A DNA stretch of 44,327 nt from an uncultured Colwellia sp. GTDB lineage: Bacteria > Pseudomonadota > Gammaproteobacteria > Enterobacterales > Alteromonadaceae. Made by a program: the position numbers and the translations under genes. The stretch lies in NCBI GenBank assembly GCA_913062815.1, contig CAJXWZ010000038.1, forward strand, positions 1 to 44,327, in the 5' to 3' direction. This document shows positions 25,911-35,226 of the stretch, piece by piece. Each line of letters begins with the position of its first letter. Position 1 is the first letter of the stretch. The notes beneath the pieces are model-generated. The model was not told the origin of the DNA, did not search any database, and saw nothing but the letters and a program-made list of their open reading frames with translations.

Positions 25911-28010
25911 ATGTCAGCTAAAATACTCACGTTAAGCTTATATATCTTTTTTTGTTTTAACGCCGTCGCTAGCCAAAACGCTACTTTTCTCATTAAAGGT
26001 CAAGTAATTGATGAGCAAAACCTACCTATTGCTAGCGTTAATGTATTTGTTAAACAAAAGCAAGTATTCACTGATACGCACGGACATTTTTCAATATCAC
26101 CGAACTTAAGTGATACCTTCCAATTACGCTTTAATAAACCAGGCTACTATGACAGTGTGCAGACTTTTAGTTATAACGAGCTAAAGCAAGGTAAAAACTC
26201 AACAGAGCGCTTAACCCAAATAACCTTAGTTAAAAAAGCGAAAAACCGAGTGATGCTTGCCTTTGGCGGTGATGTAATGATGGGGCGTCGATACTATACT
26301 CCTCATTTTAATGCGACCCCCACTATTTCTGACGCGGATATTCTCTTGGGGAGTAAGGCAGTTGTTCAACATATTAAACCCTATATGAGCATTGCTGATT
26401 ATGCTGCGGTAAACTTAGAAACCCAAATATCTTCTAGTACACCCAAGCAAAGAGCACCAAAGTCGGTTACGTTTTTTTCAAAACCTGAACTTTTAACGGC
26501 ATTATCATGGGCTGGCATTGACTATGTATCACTAGGTAACAATCATACTTTTGATTATATGGATGAAGGCTTAACATCGACACTAGCAGCATTAGAGGAC
26601 AGTTCACTAGATTATTCCGGCGCAGGACTAAACGATCAACAAGCTTTGGCTGCGCACCATCAGAAAATCAAGGGGAGAAAATTCTCGATGCTTGGTTATG
26701 TTGGTTGGGAAGGACGAGTAAAGCCCACCCAAACAGCAAATGCTGAACATGGCGGCGCAGCTTTTGGCTCAATGGAAAATATCAAACGCTCTGTTGGCAA
26801 AGTCATAAAGCAAAACAGCACCCCCATCGTGCAATATCATGGTAGTTTAGAATATGCAGATAACCCAACACTAGTCACAGAGCAACGATTGAAATCTGCT
26901 TTAGATGCTGGAGCGTCTCTAGCTGTCGCTCATCACCCGCATGTAACTCAAGGATTAGAGCTTTATAACAATAAGCTGATAGCTTATTCAATGGGTAATT
27001 TAATTTTTGATCAAAATTTTCCATCAACAAAATACAGCTATATTCTATATGTGTGGCTTGATGATGGAGTATTTCACCGAGCTGAAATAATACCTTTATA
27101 TCTAAAATCTTACCAACCGACCCCTGCTACTGGCATTGAGCGTTTTAAAGTAATGAAGCGATTAATAGCATTATCAAAACAAAGAGACACCCATATTATT
27201 CAATCGGGTGGGCATGGCGTGATTAATATTGAGAATACAATAGAGAATAGTAAAACGTTACACCAACAACTAAGTTTTGCTCCCAATGAACGAGTTGTCC
27301 CTTTCTCACCATTGTTCTGGTCAAAACAAATAAACAGCATAAAGTTTTCTCCACAGCAGCAAAGCACAACCATTAACGAGCAAGCAATTCGTTATAGGTT
27401 AGGTACCAATTTAATTAATGGCAGCGACTTCGAAAGTTATAATTATTTTAACAATAAAGAACAAAGCTGGCTTGTTGACGAAGATATCATGTCCATCAAT
27501 AATTATGGCGCCAGTGGTCAGCACAGCATGGGTTTAACGTTAAAGAGTATGCAACCAAGCTTTTTGGGTATGAAATATTTTACTCGCGTTTACGCACAAA
27601 GTAATCCTATGACACTAAAGGCTAAATTTAAAAGCAATTCCCCCGTCAAAATTCGCTTTTACTGGCAAGGTAGAACAAAGAAACAAAAACTCTTAACGGC
27701 GCTTAATGAAAGTAAAAAGCACTTAATCAAGGAAATTGAATTACCTGCTAATGACTTAATTTGGCAGAATATTGAGCTTGACTTCAACTCACCTCGTTAC
27801 GGTTATAAAAGTTATCGTGTGTTAGCTGAGATTGAGCTTCTTGATGCAAGTGTTGGTAAAGTAGATATTGATGACTTTTCACTTATCGAATGGCAAACAG
27901 CCTATAGTGAACTTTCTGTGCCGCCTCGCTACAATCTAACCAGTAAGCAAGCGCAATATATAGGTATAAACCAACAAGTCAATAGTCCACTTTCACTGCA
28001 ATACCACTAA
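25911..28010 (+). CDS. Exported CapA/PgsA-family metallophosphatase-like protein
   Basis: A 699-aa secreted protein in three parts. After the signal peptide (cleaved near VAS/QN, residues 21-22), residues 25-110 form a carboxypeptidase-regulatory-like beta-sandwich (KGQVIDEQNLPIASVNVFV). Residues 113-400 are the CapA domain with GGDVMMGR (119-126), NLE (168-170), GNNHTFDY (209-216), HHPHV (341-345) and SMGNLIFDQ (360-368), the metal-site motifs of the calcineurin-like fold. Residues 490-690 look like a carbohydrate-binding-type jelly roll. CapA/PgsA proteins serve poly-gamma-glutamate capsule synthesis, but no capBC ligase genes are nearby, so a role in degrading or binding such polymers is equally possible. 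Start and AAGAG-type ribosome site fit. Confidence 0.87.
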   Translation: MSAKILTLSLYIFFCFNAVASQNATFLIKGQVIDEQNLPIASVNVFVKQKQVFTDTHGHFSISPNLSDTFQLRFNKPGYYDSVQTFSYNELKQGKNSTERLTQITLVKKAKNRVMLAFGGDVMMGRRYYTPHFNATPTISDADILLGSKAVVQHIKPYMSIADYAAVNLETQISSSTPKQRAPKSVTFFSKPELLTALSWAGIDYVSLGNNHTFDYMDEGLTSTLAALEDSSLDYSGAGLNDQQALAAHHQKIKGRKFSMLGYVGWEGRVKPTQTANAEHGGAAFGSMENIKRSVGKVIKQNSTPIVQYHGSLEYADNPTLVTEQRLKSALDAGASLAVAHHPHVTQGLELYNNKLIAYSMGNLIFDQNFPSTKYSYILYVWLDDGVFHRAEIIPLYLKSYQPTPATGIERFKVMKRLIALSKQRDTHIIQSGGHGVINIENTIENSKTLHQQLSFAPNERVVPFSPLFWSKQINSIKFSPQQQSTTINEQAIRYRLGTNLINGSDFESYNYFNNKEQSWLVDEDIMSINNYGASGQHSMGLTLKSMQPSFLGMKYFTRVYAQSNPMTLKAKFKSNSPVKIRFYWQGRTKKQKLLTALNESKKHLIKEIELPANDLIWQNIELDFNSPRYGYKSYRVLAEIELLDASVGKVDIDDFSLIEWQTAYSELSVPPRYNLTSKQAQYIGINQQVNSPLSLQYH

Positions 28011-28027
28011 TACTGCATTAGATTTAT

Positions 28028-28056
28028 ATGCCGATATGTGTCTTCACTCTCGGCAT
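28028..28056. terminator. Hairpin between convergent capA-like and pxpC genes
   Basis: ATGCCGA (28028-28034) pairs with TCGGCAT (28050-28056) around a 15-base loop. It lies 17 bp past the capA-like stop and 52 bp past the pxpC stop. No T-run is visible. Confidence 0.4.
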
Positions 28057-28108
28057 AGTTAAGGCATAGACAAATTAGATAAATGGAATTAAAGCCATCT
28101 AAAACTAT

Positions 28109-29056
28109 TTAATCACAATGCACTAGCGCTGCACGGTTAAAACAGCTCAAATCTAAGTGAAAATAATTATGAGCTTGCTCCATACTTACAGGTTCAAAAT
28201 GTACTTTGCCACCTTGATTCAATTGGCCAAGTTTAGCAATATCTGTTGATATCACAGCACCTATTTTTGGATAACCTCCAATGGTTTGCCTATCATTGAG
28301 GAGGACTATGGGCTGGCCATCGGCTGGAATTTGTACAGCACCATGACATATACCTTCGGATAGAATTCCGTCAATGTCACAGGCTATTTTATGACCTTCT
28401 AAACGATAGCCCATACGGTCAAAGCTCTTACTTACCGTATATTCACTAGAATAAAATAATCGTTGCTGATGAGAAGAGAAACTCTGCTGCTGGTAACTTG
28501 GCACGGTATGCAGTGTGACATTATTACTATAACTAGGCCTTAAAATGCTGGGTAAAATTAAGTTATGTGCTCGTTTTAGACTCGCACAAGGTAAAATATC
28601 ATTCACCTGTAATTTACCACCGTTTAAACCACCAACGCCTTCTCTACAAACGGTAGCTGTACTACCAAAGGTTTCTGCAACAACAAAGCCATCAGCAACC
28701 GCTAAATAACAACGTAACCCTTGCGTTGAAAATCCAAGTTCTATCACATCGCCCGCCATGACTTGATAACTTCGCCACAACTCTTTAGATAGCCCATTTA
28801 TGGTAAACGGCATCTCAGCACCAGTTACGGCAATGGTGGTATCAAGCTGAGCAATAAGTGCAAGCCCGCCTAGGTTTACTTCAATTGCTGTGGTGTTTAA
28901 CGGATTCTCGCACAAACGATTTGCCCATTGAAACGACCTTAAGTCTATCGGCCCACCATTGGTTAATCCAATATTAAAGCAGCCAAAACGACCTGCATCT
29001 TGAATAAGGCTTAACATTCCCGCTTGCTTAACTAAAAAGCCTGTCGAAATAGTCAT
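28109..29056 (-). CDS. pxpC: 5-oxoprolinase subunit PxpC
   Basis: A 315-aa KipA/biotin-dependent carboxyltransferase-like (CT_A_B) protein and one of three subunits of the bacterial ATP-dependent 5-oxoprolinase. Family marks are DAGRFGCFNIGLTNGGPID near the N-terminus and GAVQIPADGQPIVLLNDRQTIGGYPKIG in the C-terminal half. Its ATG overlaps the pxpB stop by 4 bp (ATGA), so translation is coupled. PxpABC hydrolyses 5-oxo-L-proline to L-glutamate. It is the last gene of the operon. Confidence 0.95.
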   Translation of the reverse strand: MTISTGFLVKQAGMLSLIQDAGRFGCFNIGLTNGGPIDLRSFQWANRLCENPLNTTAIEVNLGGLALIAQLDTTIAVTGAEMPFTINGLSKELWRSYQVMAGDVIELGFSTQGLRCYLAVADGFVVAETFGSTATVCREGVGGLNGGKLQVNDILPCASLKRAHNLILPSILRPSYSNNVTLHTVPSYQQQSFSSHQQRLFYSSEYTVSKSFDRMGYRLEGHKIACDIDGILSEGICHGAVQIPADGQPIVLLNDRQTIGGYPKIGAVISTDIAKLGQLNQGGKVHFEPVSMEQAHNYFHLDLSCFNRAALVHCD

Positions 29057-29808
29057 TTAAAATAACCTTCAACGTCAGTAAATTTACCGCCTAGCGCTAT
29101 AAACTCGGCTTTAGAAATGGCGGTAAACTTTACTTTATCCCCGACTTTGACAGGCATTATTTTCTCTGCGTTGGCATCGAACATATTAACGGGACAAAGA
29201 CCAATAATGTTCCATCCACCAGGAGAAGTATTTGGGTAGACGGCTGTTTGCCTATCTGCAATGGCTACAGCCCCTTTAGGTACTTGCGCTCTGGGTGTAC
29301 TTAATCTTGGTGATGCAATGCGCATATCAACCTCTCCTAGATAAGCAAAACCTGGCGCAAAGCCAATCGCATATACCTGATATTCCTGTGCCTGATGAAT
29401 GTCAATAACTTGTGCAATACTCAGCTGACTTCGCTTGGCTATACCGGCTAAGTCAGGACCTGATTCTTCAGCATAATAAACAGGTAAGGTGATCAAAGCA
29501 GAATCTTTGCTCTGGTTTTCTGAGACTAAAATCTCATCTAACGTTGTCAGTAGGCGTCTTAATTTTATACGCACTTGATGGTGATCTGTAGTTAACAAGT
29601 TGAACATAACCATTAACGAAGCATAAGATGGCACCAAGTCAATAATATCATTTGATAATGCGCCTGACATAGACTGGCGAATTATTTGCTCAGTATTTTT
29701 TACACCGATTGACGCTTTTTCTTTGTCAGGATCAGTGAAGTAAATGATCAGCGCATTTTCACCGGCAATTTGAATGCTAAATTTTTTATCCGGTAATTTG
29801 ACTGACAT
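29053..29808 (-). CDS. pxpB: 5-oxoprolinase subunit PxpB
   Basis: A 251-aa KipI-like (CT_C_D) subunit. It contains AIGFAPGFAYLGEVD, ASPRLSTPRAQVPKGAVAIADRQTAVY and SPGGWNIIGLCP, which are the typical KipI/PxpB blocks. Its start overlaps the pxpA stop by one base (TAATG) and its end overlaps pxpC by four. The tight packing shows a co-translated complex with PxpA and PxpC. Confidence 0.95.
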   Translation of the reverse strand: MSVKLPDKKFSIQIAGENALIIYFTDPDKEKASIGVKNTEQIIRQSMSGALSNDIIDLVPSYASLMVMFNLLTTDHHQVRIKLRRLLTTLDEILVSENQSKDSALITLPVYYAEESGPDLAGIAKRSQLSIAQVIDIHQAQEYQVYAIGFAPGFAYLGEVDMRIASPRLSTPRAQVPKGAVAIADRQTAVYPNTSPGGWNIIGLCPVNMFDANAEKIMPVKVGDKVKFTAISKAEFIALGGKFTDVEGYFK

Positions 29809-30533
29809 TAATCAATTAACGCCCGAATAGCGGCAATCGCTTGTACGGTTGCAATATTGTCACCGTGCACACATAAACTGTCGGCATGTAACACTAACGA
29901 CTTTCCACTTATCGTGGTAACACTGCCGTTTTCTTTAAGCTGTTTGACTTGCGCTAGCATTTTATCCTTGCAAAGCACAGCACCCGCTTTAGCGCGAGAC
30001 AAAAGTTTACCATCATCGTCATAACATCTATCAGCAAATGCTTCACTTAATAATTCAACTTGATAAATACGTGCTTCTGCTTTGTGTTGTTCGAAATTTG
30101 GTGTGGCTTGTAACATCAGCTGTAAGGGTTTGTGGTAACTACTGATTGCACACAAGATAGCTTCGCGCACCTCTTTTTTAGTCATCATATCGTTGTACAG
30201 TGCACCATGGGGTTTAACGTAACCAATCTCTATTCCTAATGATTTAGCCACACCGTCAATAGCCGCAACTTGATAGTTAACAAGGGCAATAATCTCTTCA
30301 CTTGAACAGTTCATTGAACGGCGGCCAAAGCCAACTAAATCAGGGTAACCCGGATGTGCACCAACACTAACCTGATGCTCTTTTGCTAACGCTAAGGTTT
30401 TTTGCATTACGAGGGGATCACCAGCGTGAAAACCACAGGCAATATTGGCTTGGTCTATATGTAACATAACCTCGGCATCTAGGCCCATTGTCCAGCTACC
30501 AAAACTTTCCCCTAAGTCGCAATTTAATTTCAT
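29808..30533 (-). CDS. pxpA: 5-oxoprolinase subunit PxpA (LamB/YcsF family)
   Basis: A 241-aa protein opening with KLNCDLGESFG and continuing with IACGFHAGDP, VGAHPGYPDLVGFGRRSM and YVKPHGALYN, which define the LamB/YcsF family. The ORF is open to an ATG at 30566, but the ATG at 30531-30533 is preceded by AAAGGA at 6 bp and gives the standard N-terminus; the extra 11 residues would include the ribosome-binding site. PxpABC recycles 5-oxoproline, which forms spontaneously from glutamine and gamma-glutamyl compounds. The order A-B-C here differs from the B-C-A order of E. coli. Confidence 0.95.
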   Translation of the reverse strand: MKLNCDLGESFGSWTMGLDAEVMLHIDQANIACGFHAGDPLVMQKTLALAKEHQVSVGAHPGYPDLVGFGRRSMNCSSEEIIALVNYQVAAIDGVAKSLGIEIGYVKPHGALYNDMMTKKEVREAILCAISSYHKPLQLMLQATPNFEQHKAEARIYQVELLSEAFADRCYDDDGKLLSRAKAGAVLCKDKMLAQVKQLKENGSVTTISGKSLVLHADSLCVHGDNIATVQAIAAIRALID

Positions 30534-30689
30534 GCTAATTCCTTTAAAACAAATCCAGCTACTCATTACTGGTGAATCCTACTACATATAGGAGGAGTTT
30601 TGTTTCATAATTATATACATACCAAGAATAAGCCAACAAGACGAAATTTATCTTTTAGCCATAAAAAAAGATAATACTTACCTAGAAAA

Positions 30690-30724
30690 ACCAAAAAAGC
30701 ACAAGAGCTAAGCTCTCATGCTTT
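30690..30724 (-). terminator. Terminator of the RND operon
   Basis: Nested stems AGAGCT/AGCTCT and AAAGCA/TGCTTT (30696-30724, separated by a CA/CA mismatch) run into a T6 tract when read on the minus strand. It ends the permease-fusion protein operon before pxpA. Confidence 0.8.
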
Positions 30725-30756
30725 AATGTCACAAGCTAAATAACCCTAGTGTAGTA

Positions 30757-31857
30757 TTAATTGTTGGCAAGCAATTCGCTGCTAAGCCTAACTTTCTGAC
30801 CATCTTGTAACCGCTCTCCGCCACGAACAATGACACTATCATCCAGGGCTAAGTCACCTATCACAGAAACATAGTCCCCTATACCTTGCCCGATAATAAT
30901 ACCAACTTTTGTTGCTTGTTTTTGCTCGTCAACGGTTAACACGTAAGTTTCATTTTCACGTAAAACGATTGCATCTCGATGTACCAACATAGCGGTTTTT
31001 ACTTGTTGCTTCGGTAACGACACCATGACGGCACTCCCCGCGAGCATATCAAGATTATTTGCCGATAAACGTACATCAAAAGTTCGAGATATTTGATCGC
31101 CAGCTTGGCTCCATGTACGGATAGGCAGTTGCAACAATTGACTTTGCCATTTAACCATAACCTTGGCATCTTTTTTCAGAAATGGCGCTATGTTAATTGG
31201 CGCAGCAACTTTGATATCTAAATTCTTAGTGTCAACTAGTTGCACTAGAGAACGACCAATACTAATTAACTCGCCAACATGTGCAAACCGTTCACTAACA
31301 TGGCCGGTAAATGGCGCTACAATCTTGGTTTTCTCTAATGCTAATTCTGTTTGAGCAAGTAAACTCTTTAAATCAGCAACTTCGTTAATCGCAACAATGA
31401 GGTCCTTACTCGTGCGTTCATATTCACTTTGTGCTGAATTGTTTTTCTCTCTCAATTTCGCTATACGTTTCTTTTGCTGGGCAAAATAGTTCACGTCAGC
31501 CTGATGCTGTTCAACTTGCGCTTGTTGCCTAGCAAGCTGTAGTTTTAAATGTCTATCATCAATTTTAGCCAGTAATTGCCCTTTTTCTACACTAGTACCA
31601 ACATCTTCAATCCAGAGTAGTTGTCCTGTTTGTTCTGCTGATATAGGTGCATTTTGAAGACTGATAACGTTAGCGGGCAACCATATGGTTGGATTAACTT
31701 GCTGTTGCTTAACTTCATCTATACTGACCAACTGAGCAGGCTTTTCAGTATTTGCAAAGGCATGAGATGTAATCATCAAAGTAGCACTAAGTAATAACAT
31801 TAACTTTAGTGAAGTTGCTTTCAAGTCAGCTGGTAGAGTAAATAATTTTTTATTCAT
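30757..31857 (-). CDS. RND efflux membrane fusion (periplasmic adaptor) protein
   Basis: A 366-aa HlyD/AcrA-type adaptor. A signal peptide (KLMLLLSATLMITSHAFA) is followed by a split lipoyl domain (PISAEQTGQLLWIEDVGTSV ... KIVAPFTGHVSERFAHVGEL), an alpha-hairpin coiled coil (about 105-175, rich in Gln, Lys and Glu) and a beta-barrel and membrane-proximal part. There is no lipobox. AAGGA sits 7 bp before the ATG. It is downstream of the permease gene (37-bp gap), the reverse of the usual adaptor-permease order. No outer-membrane TolC gene is next to it, so it probably uses a shared TolC. Confidence 0.92.
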   Translation of the reverse strand: MNKKLFTLPADLKATSLKLMLLLSATLMITSHAFANTEKPAQLVSIDEVKQQQVNPTIWLPANVISLQNAPISAEQTGQLLWIEDVGTSVEKGQLLAKIDDRHLKLQLARQQAQVEQHQADVNYFAQQKKRIAKLREKNNSAQSEYERTSKDLIVAINEVADLKSLLAQTELALEKTKIVAPFTGHVSERFAHVGELISIGRSLVQLVDTKNLDIKVAAPINIAPFLKKDAKVMVKWQSQLLQLPIRTWSQAGDQISRTFDVRLSANNLDMLAGSAVMVSLPKQQVKTAMLVHRDAIVLRENETYVLTVDEQKQATKVGIIIGQGIGDYVSVIGDLALDDSVIVRGGERLQDGQKVRLSSELLANN

Positions 31858-31894
31858 GATAATTTCCTTCTAAATTCATATACATAATTAACAG

Positions 31895-34800
31895 TTAAAC
31901 TTTTACTCTTACGCTAGGTAACTGCTCTATTGGTGTTTTAGTAATTGATTGATCTAATAATCGAGGTAAAAAGTCCTGCTTAACTAATCTCAATAAACAA
32001 GGTAACAAGACAATGGTAAATATGGTGCTAAACGCTAAGCCGCCCACAATAACGGCGGCTAAGCCTCGATAAATAACACTACCTGCACCGGGAATTAATA
32101 ATAATGGCAACATGCCGAAAAAACTGGTTGCTGTACTCATAAAGATTGGCCTCAACCGTAAGCTCAATGCTTGCTCTATCGCTTCAGGTCTTGTTAAACC
32201 TGTCAATTGGCCTAAGCGAGTTTGGTGCACTAGCAAAATGGCATTATTAACCACTAAACCGAGTAGGATGATAAAGCCAATCATGGTAAGTAAATCAAGT
32301 GGTTGGAATACAAGAAGATTAAGTGCTTGTAAGGCTAGAATCCCACCCACGGTGGCCAAAGGAATTGTAATCACCACCAATAAACTGTCTTTAACTGACC
32401 GAAACAAAGCTGCCATCAACAAAAATAAGATAATTAACGCAAAGGCAAAATTTTCGCTCATGACACTGATCGCTTTTTCTAATTGGTCGGCACTGCCACC
32501 GTATAAAATACTGCCATCACTTGGCATGATTTCGCGTAGTTTAGGCTCAACTTCTTCCTTTAATACCGCAATAGTTTCTTCTAAAGACCAACCTTTAGGC
32601 GGATTAACATTTAAGCTGATAGTACGACTGCCATCGATACGAGTTAAGCGACTCGGACCAACTGTGCGTCTAATTTCAACAAGGTTAGATAATTGCGTTA
32701 ACTGATTATTACCAGTCACTAGCGGTATGTCGGCTAGGTTATCAGGAGAATCCCAGCCGTCTGCGCGCAAGATCATGTCAAGACGTTTACTGCCATTGAA
32801 ATATTCACCAACAAATAATCCATCACCTAGCGTTCTGACCACACGCCCTAAATCACGACGATTCCAACCTGACTCTAAGATATTACGATCATTTGGTGTC
32901 AATCTAAGTTCTGGCTCAGTCATTTCTAAGCCAGGATTAGCATTAACACTTACGCCTTCAATCGCCTCAGATACAAAATCAATGCCTTGACGTGCAACAT
33001 CCTGCAGTGCTTTGGTATCTTTAGATTGCAAATGAATTCTTACTTGTCTACCACCGCCAAAACCACCAAATAAATTACCTTGTCGCGCAAAAGCTTGCGT
33101 ATCAGGTAAATCAACTAAAATGTCATTTTGTACTAGGTCTAATAATTCATCTACACGAGATTGATCTTTAGCCCGTATTCCCAAATTTCCACCAAAGGGT
33201 CCTGCAAAAATATAATAATTTTTTAATGCCGGTTCTTTTGTGCCATCCATATAAGGTTTTAGTTTTTCGACGATGGGTTGTATAACTTCTTTGCCTATTG
33301 TTTGTACATTTGCTCCCGGAGGAAACTGTAAGTTGGCATCGACCGCATCACGTTTCACCGGTGGTAAATAATCCAGTTTAGGCATTGCTATAATGGTTAC
33401 AACAATAGGTAGAATAAGTAGAGTGCCAGCAAGTGATAAGCGTTTTACTCTCGTATTAGTAATATGCATGACACCCGTTGTAATACGTTGCCAAAGCTTT
33501 TCATTAGGATCATTTACCTGTTGTTCTTTTAAATAATACTTAGCCAAAACAGGTAACAAAACAACCGCCACGATAAGTGACACTGAAACTGCAATAGCGA
33601 TGGTTAATGCCAAGTCGCCAAATAGTTGCCCTTCTATATCTTTGAGGAAAAATACCGGTAAAAATATAGCCACCGTTGTGGCCGTTGAGGCCAATAACGC
33701 TCCCCAAACTTGCGATGCACCTTCTTCAGAGCTAGCGTCTGCATCTAAGCCTTTATCTCGCATGCGTAATATATTTTCTAGCACGACAATTGCTGCATCC
33801 AATACCATGCCTACCGCGAATGCTAACCCCGCTAATGAGATAACGTTTAGCGATCGACCGGTTACCTCTAATACAATAAAAGTACTTAATAAACACACCG
33901 GTATAGCAGTCGCTATAATTAGCGTTGCTCGCATACGTCTAATAAAAAACCAAAGAACTGACAAAGATAACGCAATGCCTGCAAATAAATTACCGGTAAC
34001 TAGATTTATCGCTCTATAAATAAATACAGAAGCATCGAAAGATTGCACCATAACTAAGTCTTTATCTGCTAGTAGCTCAGTATTCATCAGCGCGACTTCA
34101 GTTTTAACACGATTTAACGTCGCCAATACATTAGCACCGTTTGCTCTATCGATTCGCATTGAAAATGCTGGATTTCCATTTTGAATAGCAAGGTTTTGTC
34201 TATCATTTCGCTGTACCGCCACTGTAGCAACATCACTCAACTTAATATTTCTACCATTGCGTGCTGTCAACATTAACTGCGATAACTCATTTACTTGATA
34301 TTTACCACTATATCGCAATGTATATTGACGTCTTCCTACATCAACAAAACCACCAGAAACATCATCTGATGCAGAGACTAAAGCAACGAGATCTGTGACT
34401 TTAATCCCATATTCTGCAAGCTTAATGGGATCATAGCGAATCTGTAATTGTTCTCTATTTTGTTCAGTAAATGTTTGCACACTTGAAACACCGTCTATCG
34501 CCTCTATCCTAGGTCGGATACTGTCGTTGGTGAAATCCATATAGTCGGCAATATTTTTATCATTCCCAGGCAGCGCTTGTAAAAAGAACCATGTAAGTGC
34601 GGGTGTATTACCACCGAAACCACCTAGCATTACTCTCGGGGGTCTAGCATCTCGAGGTAAATTGGCAACGCGTGTCATTCTAGAGATCACTTCGATTAAT
34701 GTTTGCTCCATATTGGTGTCAACATTAAATTCTAAGTTAATAAAAGCTGCGCCTCTGTTTGCGAAGGCATTCATCGAAGTTAACCCTGGAATACCGCGTA

Positions 34801-35011
34801 ATACTTGTTCTTGCGGCTCTATAATTTCTGACTCAATCTCCATAGGCGATGCTGCACGCCAGAAAGTTTGAATTGCAATGCGTGGTCTTTCTATATCTGG
34901 AAATAACTGAACGGGTAATTTAAAGAGGCTTAACATGCCTACTAATAAAATTAGCGCAACACCTACAGCAACAGCTGCAGGACTTGTTAAAGCACTTTTT
35001 GTAAGTTTCAT
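31895..35011 (-). CDS. RND efflux permease (AcrB/HAE-1-like)
   Basis: A 1038-aa inner-membrane transporter with two sets of six helices and two large periplasmic loops. The N-terminal VAVGVALILLVGMLSLFKLP helix and PVQLFPDIERPRI match RND pumps. In TM4 the proton-relay segment reads GMVLDAAIVVLEN. AcrB has two adjacent Asp residues there (VDDA), but here only the first remains. A single Asp is known in heavy-metal and other RND branches, so this pump may belong to a divergent branch. The substrate is unknown. It is first in a two-gene operon, divergent from pldA. Confidence 0.93.
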   Translation of the reverse strand: MKLTKSALTSPAAVAVGVALILLVGMLSLFKLPVQLFPDIERPRIAIQTFWRAASPMEIESEIIEPQEQVLRGIPGLTSMNAFANRGAAFINLEFNVDTNMEQTLIEVISRMTRVANLPRDARPPRVMLGGFGGNTPALTWFFLQALPGNDKNIADYMDFTNDSIRPRIEAIDGVSSVQTFTEQNREQLQIRYDPIKLAEYGIKVTDLVALVSASDDVSGGFVDVGRRQYTLRYSGKYQVNELSQLMLTARNGRNIKLSDVATVAVQRNDRQNLAIQNGNPAFSMRIDRANGANVLATLNRVKTEVALMNTELLADKDLVMVQSFDASVFIYRAINLVTGNLFAGIALSLSVLWFFIRRMRATLIIATAIPVCLLSTFIVLEVTGRSLNVISLAGLAFAVGMVLDAAIVVLENILRMRDKGLDADASSEEGASQVWGALLASTATTVAIFLPVFFLKDIEGQLFGDLALTIAIAVSVSLIVAVVLLPVLAKYYLKEQQVNDPNEKLWQRITTGVMHITNTRVKRLSLAGTLLILPIVVTIIAMPKLDYLPPVKRDAVDANLQFPPGANVQTIGKEVIQPIVEKLKPYMDGTKEPALKNYYIFAGPFGGNLGIRAKDQSRVDELLDLVQNDILVDLPDTQAFARQGNLFGGFGGGRQVRIHLQSKDTKALQDVARQGIDFVSEAIEGVSVNANPGLEMTEPELRLTPNDRNILESGWNRRDLGRVVRTLGDGLFVGEYFNGSKRLDMILRADGWDSPDNLADIPLVTGNNQLTQLSNLVEIRRTVGPSRLTRIDGSRTISLNVNPPKGWSLEETIAVLKEEVEPKLREIMPSDGSILYGGSADQLEKAISVMSENFAFALIILFLLMAALFRSVKDSLLVVITIPLATVGGILALQALNLLVFQPLDLLTMIGFIILLGLVVNNAILLVHQTRLGQLTGLTRPEAIEQALSLRLRPIFMSTATSFFGMLPLLLIPGAGSVIYRGLAAVIVGGLAFSTIFTIVLLPCLLRLVKQDFLPRLLDQSITKTPIEQLPSVRVKV

Positions 35012-35226
35012 TTATCTATTCCGAGCCAAACAACAATAATTAACACTTAAGATACAACTAGCGAGAAAATTAGCCACGATGGTTGCGCTTAACCGATAAT
35101 TAAACACGATGAATCACTAAGATGACATTGTTTGAAATAAGCAGACATAATTTGACATAACTCTGGCAACTAAAGATAGGAAAGGTATACTGCTTTTACT
35201 GTAATTAATTGCTAAGCCTACTAAAA

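Noticed and set aside
30534..30566. Longer PxpA start with 11 extra residues
   Set aside because: The ATG at 30533 has AAAGGA 6 bp upstream and gives the standard family N-terminus; the extension would cover that ribosome-binding site.
32112..32705. 197-aa plus-strand ORF inside the RND permease gene
   Set aside because: Antisense shadow of the conserved permease; composition reflects codon shadow and no motif or ribosome site supports it.
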